64,000 bases of DNA, from positions 372,001 through 436,000 of the forward strand of contig JACKAU010000006.1 of assembly GCA_020634855.1 (NCBI GenBank), in the 5' to 3' direction. Shown piece after piece: positions 61,671-64,000 of this stretch. The stretch is from Anaerolineales bacterium. GTDB taxonomy: Bacteria > Chloroflexota > Anaerolineae > 4572-78 > J111. The first letter of the stretch is position 1. Every line of letters begins with the position of its first letter. The notes beneath the pieces were generated by a model. The model ran no database searches. It was not told the origin of the DNA and worked only from the letters and a program-made list of their open reading frames with translations. The position numbers and the translations under genes are program-made.

Positions 61671-63347
61671 TCAGTTACAGAAAATTCGGCGGGTGATGGT
61701 TGCTCCCGGGGCAGCGTCGTTAAATGTGCCCTGTAATACCCCGCAATTACTGGTACTGGCGATAATTTTATAGGCGCCGATAGCCGGAAATGTACCACAA
61801 GTTTTAGTGATGTTATCTCCAACAGTACAATTAAGCAGTTCATCATTGTCATCAGGGTCTAATATTCGCACGTTAACCCCGCCGGTATTAACACTCTCTA
61901 TAATCAACTGGGTTGTAAACTCAGGTTTGGTAATGAGAGGTAAATAGCTGGTACGTTTCGATACAGCCTCTGATATTTGCGTGGTCACAGCTTTTTTCCC
62001 AGTCGCCTCAATGTTACCGTCTGCCGTTACGTTGTAAGTCTGATTGGTGATGGTATTCGATGCTGTCACTACATAGGAGAACTGGGCCATGGTATCGACC
62101 GCTAGTGAGGCCCGGTTCCAGGTCACGATGTTACCGGATCGATTACCGCCACTGATGTAATGCGCTCCGATAGGGATTGTGTCATTAATGACCAGGTTCG
62201 TCGCGGCTGTATCACCGCCGTTAAATACCGTCAGCGTATACGTCACCTGCTCACCGTCTTCTGCCGTTGATGGTCCGCTTTTGGTAATCGTCAGGTTAGG
62301 TTGACCCGGTTGGCTGACGCTGGTGACAACAGCTTGATCGCCCAAAGCTAGAATACCGCCATCGGCTGTAACTTGATACGTGCTGTTGGTAATTGTCGCT
62401 GAAGCCGTCACCACAAAGCTTTTTTGAACCGTAGCCCCAGGCGCCAATGATGCGGCTGACCAGGTGACGGTATTGCCGGCCTTCGTTCCCCCGCTAACGT
62501 AATTTGCGCCGGCCGGCAATGTATCGCTAATAGCAAGATTATTAGCTGTTTGGCCGCCACTATTCGTGATCGTGAGCGTGTATTCGATGTTTTGGCCGGC
62601 CACAACTGCCTCTGGACCATTCTTAGAAATGGACAAAGCGGGTGGGGGCACCTGGCACAGCGTAAACATCGAGTCTCTATTCGTGCTGTCGTAGTACAAC
62701 GTCACTGTCGGTGCGGTTAAAAGCGTCGAACGAGCGTACAAAATAACCAAAACTCGATGGCCGCTGGGAATAATGGTCCCAGGCGACGGTGAGATGTTGA
62801 GCAACGCTTCATTCTGGCCGGTGTTGATAAAACTAAATTCAACATCGCCTAACGAGGTTGTTTGACCATTGCTGGGATTATAATCCAAGGCCTCAACTAA
62901 AAAGGTCGTATTCGCAAAATCATCGGTTTGTAACCAGATCGAAGCCACAATGTCGCCCGAAATAGTTAGATCGGCGCCTAAAACCGGATCAGAGTAGAAT
63001 CTGGCAATTTCTTCATCATTCAACCCTAACAAAGCGAGTGGTACCGAAATAGTAGCCGGCGTCCCTGCCGTTGGTGCGGTTGTATCGGCAATTCTCTGCG
63101 AACCGTCGTTACCTACATTTTTAGTTTGATTACGAAAGTAAAAGTCTTCACAACTCTCTGTGGCAGTCGCGCCGACAGCATTATTAGGCATAGCTGGCAA
63201 ATTGATTGTATCGGTCGATTTACCAGTAACCTCCATCGCGAACGATGGTTCTAACGAACTAAGCTGAACCGATGCTAGCCCAATAATTAATGCGCTGATT
63301 ACGATGTCAAAAATTACTACAAAACCTGATAGTTTGTTTTGGTACAT
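61671..63347 (-). CDS. Secreted protein with two DUF11 repeats
   Basis: A 558-residue exported protein. It has a signal/anchor helix (FVVIFDIVISALIIGLASVQ), a beta-rich N-terminal domain (40-240) and two DUF11 repeats (about 245-360 and 362-470; YTLTITNSGGQTANNLAISD, YTLTVFNGGDTAATNLVIND). A C-terminal domain with four Cys (CTVGDNITKTCG; NCGVLQGTF; RRIFCN) follows. DUF11 modules are extracellular adhesive or structural modules. It is upstream of and operonic with the membrane kinase, so it may be its extracellular partner. Confidence 0.85.
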   Translation of the reverse strand: MYQNKLSGFVVIFDIVISALIIGLASVQLSSLEPSFAMEVTGKSTDTINLPAMPNNAVGATATESCEDFYFRNQTKNVGNDGSQRIADTTAPTAGTPATISVPLALLGLNDEEIARFYSDPVLGADLTISGDIVASIWLQTDDFANTTFLVEALDYNPSNGQTTSLGDVEFSFINTGQNEALLNISPSPGTIIPSGHRVLVILYARSTLLTAPTVTLYYDSTNRDSMFTLCQVPPPALSISKNGPEAVVAGQNIEYTLTITNSGGQTANNLAISDTLPAGANYVSGGTKAGNTVTWSAASLAPGATVQKSFVVTASATITNSTYQVTADGGILALGDQAVVTSVSQPGQPNLTITKSGPSTAEDGEQVTYTLTVFNGGDTAATNLVINDTIPIGAHYISGGNRSGNIVTWNRASLAVDTMAQFSYVVTASNTITNQTYNVTADGNIEATGKKAVTTQISEAVSKRTSYLPLITKPEFTTQLIIESVNTGGVNVRILDPDDNDELLNCTVGDNITKTCGTFPAIGAYKIIASTSNCGVLQGTFNDAAPGATITRRIFCN

Positions 63348-63621
63348 AGTGGTCCCGAGTTAACTAGAATGAAATAAGGTAGTCATAATGTCAGTAGCTA
63401 CAAGAAACATGGTCTAATTCCCGCCTCTATTAGGATACATCAAACAACCCCCCTCTGTACAGGGATGAAAGTCACTAAAAAAAAGTACCAATGGTCACTT
63501 TTTCATTTCCCGAAAGTCACATGTTACCCCTGACTCTCTTCCTGTTGACGCCGCTTCAAGGTTACGGTATCCTTTTCTTAGCCTGAATACTGTATCTTTC
63601 ACCGGCAAACAGGATCGTCTA

Positions 63622-64000
63622 ATGAGCAAAATTGCCCCTTATCAATTAAATTTACCACCCCGAGAAATTTCCTGGCTTTTACGCGGCCAGCTTCTGTTTG
63701 GCGGTTTCGCTAATCAGTTCGGCTGGTTCTGGCTGAGTATTACGATGGTTTTCTTCTGGATTTTTGGCGCGATGACCAGCCTGAACGGCATCTATTTTCT
63801 ACTAGGCGCTACCGAAACCGCCCCCGGCATCGTCACCGAGATCGAACAGACCGGCGCTTCTGAAAATGACACTCCCGTCTACGCCACGCACTACGCCTTT
63901 CGAGTCGAACGCTTAGAAATGGACCTCCTGGGCCATTCGTACACCACGGGCCAGCGCTTTTCACCTAACCAAGCGGTTACCGTGGAATATCTACGCGACA
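63622..64000 (+). CDS. Integral membrane protein (DUF3592-like), truncated by window end
   Basis: An open frame from ATG 63622 to the right edge (126 codons, no stop). Residues 30-65 contain two hydrophobic segments (FGWFWLSITMVFFWIFGAMT, LNGIYFLLGATE), followed by a beta segment (APGIVTEIEQTG; HYAFRVERLEMD; VTVEYL) of the kind seen in DUF3592 proteins. Function unknown. The 274-bp spacer upstream has no clear gene. Confidence 0.65.
   Translation, partial: MSKIAPYQLNLPPREISWLLRGQLLFGGFANQFGWFWLSITMVFFWIFGAMTSLNGIYFLLGATETAPGIVTEIEQTGASENDTPVYATHYAFRVERLEMDLLGHSYTTGQRFSPNQAVTVEYLRD

Overview
The window is a 64 kb bacterial chromosome segment of moderate GC content, mostly intact genes separated by unusually repeat-rich spacers. 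The gene set suggests a Chloroflexota (Anaerolineae-like) bacterium: LysW-like mini zinc finger, Thr/Pro-rich secreted DUF11 proteins (one ending in an LPETG sorting signal), a soluble-adenylate-cyclase-like cyclase/ATPase/TPR giant, a PASTA-less Ser/Thr kinase, and a two-subunit nucleoside-type BMP ABC transporter. This assignment is inference; there is no rRNA or marker gene set here, and I saw no tRNA gene or CRISPR array.

Layout. 1-14.4 kb: partial GAF sensor, PRC-barrel protein, PfkB kinase and GNAT-VOC fusion, PocR-type regulator with a palindrome inside its promoter, a 1022-residue FAD/Fe-S oxidoreductase with a Met/Pro-rich tail, a frameshifted Ca/Na exchanger, an LPETG surface protein, a LysW-like protein and a TIR-TM-TPR protein. 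14.5-27.4 kb: first part of a catabolic island (FdrA, DUF1116/YlbE, YefM-YoeB, tandem cyclase-family hydrolase, three-subunit molybdenum hydroxylase, CoA-binding protein, alpha/beta hydrolase). 27.5-43.5 kb: membrane proteins, a 20-bp tandem array, two decayed genes around an attC-like site, a carboxyltransferase, the giant cyclase, an NmrA-like protein, an FtsK-like ATPase with altered Walker B, and a decayed EAD7/tyrosine recombinase locus. 43.5-56.6 kb: second part of the catabolic island (GntR-FCD regulator, nucleoside-type ABC transporter, biuret hydrolase and allophanate-hydrolase-type amidase, hydratase-family protein, second isochorismatase-type hydrolase, upp with a downstream AhpD-like gene). 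56.7-64 kb: TatA, FMN-binding protein, stand-alone threonyl-tRNA editing domain with asnS, Ser/Thr kinase, DUF11 protein and a partial membrane protein.

How it fits together. The two catabolic blocks look like import and breakdown of an N-heterocycle or ureide: BMP/ABC uptake, oxidation by the molybdenum hydroxylase, ring or amide opening by cyclase-family and isochorismatase-family hydrolases, carbamoyl handling by FdrA/DUF1116, nitrogen release through biuret and allophanate, and uracil salvage by Upp. The exact substrate cannot be read from sequence.

The strongest single observation is in the AhpD-like gene downstream of upp. An in-frame TGA sits exactly at the second Cys of the family CxxC motif and is followed, 18 nt later, by a hairpin with a GGU-CU loop, the same spacing and loop as the E. 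coli fdhF SECIS element as I recall it. I read this as a selenoprotein that gene callers would split in two. Other notable items are an attC-like recombination site among pseudogenes, a short RNA between a consensus promoter and a terminator upstream of the transporter operon, and textbook TGTACA operators at the YefM-YoeB locus.
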